From Escarpia spicata (Eukaryota; Annelida; Polychaeta; Sabellida; Siboglinidae): DNA of 64,000 nucleotides. The stretch is taken from positions 1,688,163-1,752,162 of the forward strand of contig OZ023210.1 of NCBI GenBank assembly GCA_963995525.1, read 5' to 3'. Position 1 is the stretch's first letter. Every line of letters begins with the position of its first letter. The position numbers and the translations under genes were made by a program. The notes under the pieces were generated by a model that saw only the letters and a list, made by a program, of their open reading frames with translations, was not told the DNA's origin and made no database searches. This document shows, piece after piece, positions 62,453 to 64,000 of this stretch.

Positions 62453-62997
62453 TTATGATATATAAGATGCTGAAGTGATAACCAACTTGGGGGAATCTCG
62501 GTTGTACTGTAGAGTTTTCTCAGCCAGGTACTCTGTGAGATCACCTTTCGTCTGGTCATGGGATATGAAACGGCTCATGGTGATGTATGTTATGCTGGAA
62601 TCGTCTTTTCCATGGTTGTGCTATTCTGTGAATCCACCTTGTAGGTGTCAAAGACTAGAATGATTTCTTCATAGCGTCTTGTGGGGCCCATCACATTATC
62701 AGTGAAACACTCACTGAGATCCTTCATTGTCGCCATGGTTGCTTTCTTCTTTGTCAGTTTCTGGACAACCATCATGCCATCTACGACCGCAGTCTTCCTA
62801 CTTAGATCGGGACCATTGACTTCAGCAGATGTCAAGTCCAAGGCTCCATAATCTGGTACATTAACATGCGTCTCGCTTGTAGCCGTCTGTGAGTTATCGG
62901 TGTGAGTTTCTGTTGTTGCCAACTGCTCAAAGACATGGATGAGCTTCGACTTGTTGTTGCCTGTTAACGTTGAGCCTCTTGGAGCAAACAGTGCCCT
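62453..62997 (-). pseudogene. Fragment of the same FEN/PIN-like uncharacterised family, opposite strand
   Basis: Reading the minus strand from about 62997: SPRALFAPRGSTLTGNNKSK, then KLIHVFEQLATT, a variable linker, TAVVDGMMVVQKL, and RRYEEIILVFDTYKVDSQ in one frame to a stop at 62590. A second frame from 62578 to 62453 continues collinearly: MSRFISHDQTKGDLTEYLAEK, then TLQYNRDSPKLVITS. VDG and FD are the first two acidic motifs of the family; the EEAD and DDTD half is absent. One frameshift separates the two frames. The gene is truncated at both ends: SINE sequence abuts the 5' side. Confidence 0.65.
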
Positions 62998-63172
62998 TGG
63001 CGACATTAATGCGCGAAGACTATTCGTACGCAAATATCCACCACTGTCTATAGCCAGGTTTTCACAAAGCTGAGTAAACTGAAGCAATGTAGAGTAAACG
63101 AACTTCCCAAGGTTCGACACCGCCGCACAGGATTCGAACCAGGGCTCTCTCAGTCGAGAGTCCGGAGCTCCA
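62998..63172 (-). mobile_element. Internal SINE fragment fused to the nuclease-like frame
   Basis: This corresponds to 51675-51845 of the complete SINE. The B box (TGGTTCGAATCC, near 63142-63131) is present, but the A box and the whole 3' third are missing. The minus-strand open frame that begins at 63120 starts inside this SINE and reads straight into the nuclease-like fragment. Confidence 0.75.
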
Positions 63173-63221
63173 CAAATATACAGGGAAAGACGAGGAGGTC
63201 AGTAGAACTTACACCTGGTAG

Positions 63222-63254
63222 AACGTGCGTGCATGCGTGCGTGCGTGCGTGCAG
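63222..63254. repeat. (GTGC)n microsatellite
   Basis: Eight or so GTGC/GCAT units. Confidence 0.9.
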
Positions 63255-63605
63255 ACGAATGATGCCAGCGGAGAAACTGACCTACATTTAATACCTCCGT
63301 GAGTCGGTCTGCGCCCCTCGTGTGTCGTACGCACTCTCCCCAGTTAACGATATCACTGTTGTATCATATACGACACTCGATCCCACGACACGCGTCATCA
63401 ATCTGCGCGCGGGCGACAGTCACTTAGCACGGCGCGTGAACGTGGTCGCCCAAACATTAGTCTTTTATACACCAATGCGGGCCACGAATAAACCAATTTG
63501 GTGTGAGTCTAACGGGGCAGCGAAACATGGCGTGTTCATAATTTACATGCAATGCATACCATTGGGCAGTGCCATTACATGGCTCGGTGAATTGAACTAG
63601 ACCGT
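63255..63605. other. Unique sequence, no gene recognised
   Basis: A 92-codon plus-strand frame (63322-63600) has no ATG-independent support and no motif. Confidence 0.35.
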
Positions 63606-63607
63606 GC

Positions 63608-63662
63608 ACAGGCACGCACGCACGCACACACACACGCACGCACGCACGCACACATCCACACA
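63608..63662. repeat. (CACG)n microsatellite
   Basis: Alternating GCAC and ACAC units. Confidence 0.92.
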
Positions 63663-64000
63663 TAAAACCTTACAAGTGTGGGCCTTAAGCCTATGGCTGG
63701 CATCAACACAATAACGGCTTGACTAATACATAAGTTAATTTTGTTTTTGCAGGCTCTGTCTGTTTTGCAACAATACAACAATGTGTCAAATACATTATTA
63801 ATAATCCCGTTGTATTATACTTTTCTGCATCAATGCCGGCGGCAACAGTTGCTCGAGGCTATGCTCGTGGATTCACTGTCTACCGTCGCTACAGAAAGCA
63901 AAAAGCCTACATGTCCGTATAAAACGATGGACCAGCTCAAACAAACATGGATGTTTCTATACGGTGTAATGTCCAGCAAATGCATTTTCGTCGATTTTTA
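63663..64000. other. Unique sequence to window end
   Basis: Nothing identifiable. Confidence 0.4.

Overview
The window is animal nuclear DNA, most likely from a marine invertebrate. There are no operons or bacterial-type genes, and almost nothing reads as an intact protein. What it holds is intronic or intergenic DNA full of long dinucleotide tracts, minisatellites, decayed APE-type non-LTR retrotransposons (LINEs), a tRNA-derived SINE, short inverted-repeat elements and a few candidate exons with good splice donors. A 2A-like LINE leader, many CR1/L2/Jockey-type LINEs, and fragments of a large uncharacterised protein family that I recall from molluscs and cnidarians together hint at a lophotrochozoan such as a mollusc. 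That placement is inference.

Layout. 1-3.5 kb: a 28-bp minisatellite with higher-order structure. 3.9-6.1 kb: a minus-strand L2/CR1-like LINE, split inside its YADD catalytic box by the 3' end of a second LINE. 6.2-7.7 kb: a 36-bp minisatellite open in many frames. 9.4-12.7 kb: a longer copy of the second LINE. 13.4-17.6 kb: a minus-strand CR1-like LINE carrying a 2A-like motif, apparently split by a piece of another LINE. 17.8-18.8 kb: two plus-strand LINE remnants. 18.9-19.1 kb: the first exon of a MADF-domain gene. 20-29.5 kb: mostly unique DNA with micro- and minisatellites. 30.2-33.3 kb: a large palindromic (foldback) element whose arms each contain a TTAA-flanked MITE; a solo copy of that MITE sits at 52.4 kb. 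36.2-37.8 kb: a broken plus-strand gene of a family whose motifs resemble FEN/XPG-like PIN nucleases. 62.45-63.0 kb: a minus-strand fragment of the same family, fused to part of a SINE. 53.4-54.7 kb: a GC-richer promoter-like region ending in a signal-peptide exon, the best candidate for a live host gene; its intron would run into the 55-64 kb repeats. 57.0-58.7 kb: a 44-bp minisatellite with a duplicated 440-bp block.

The genes do not form a pathway. The window is a record of nested retrotransposition, tandem-array growth and gene-fragment capture, with two or three host-gene starts among it. Family assignments come from reading translations by eye; none was checked against a database.
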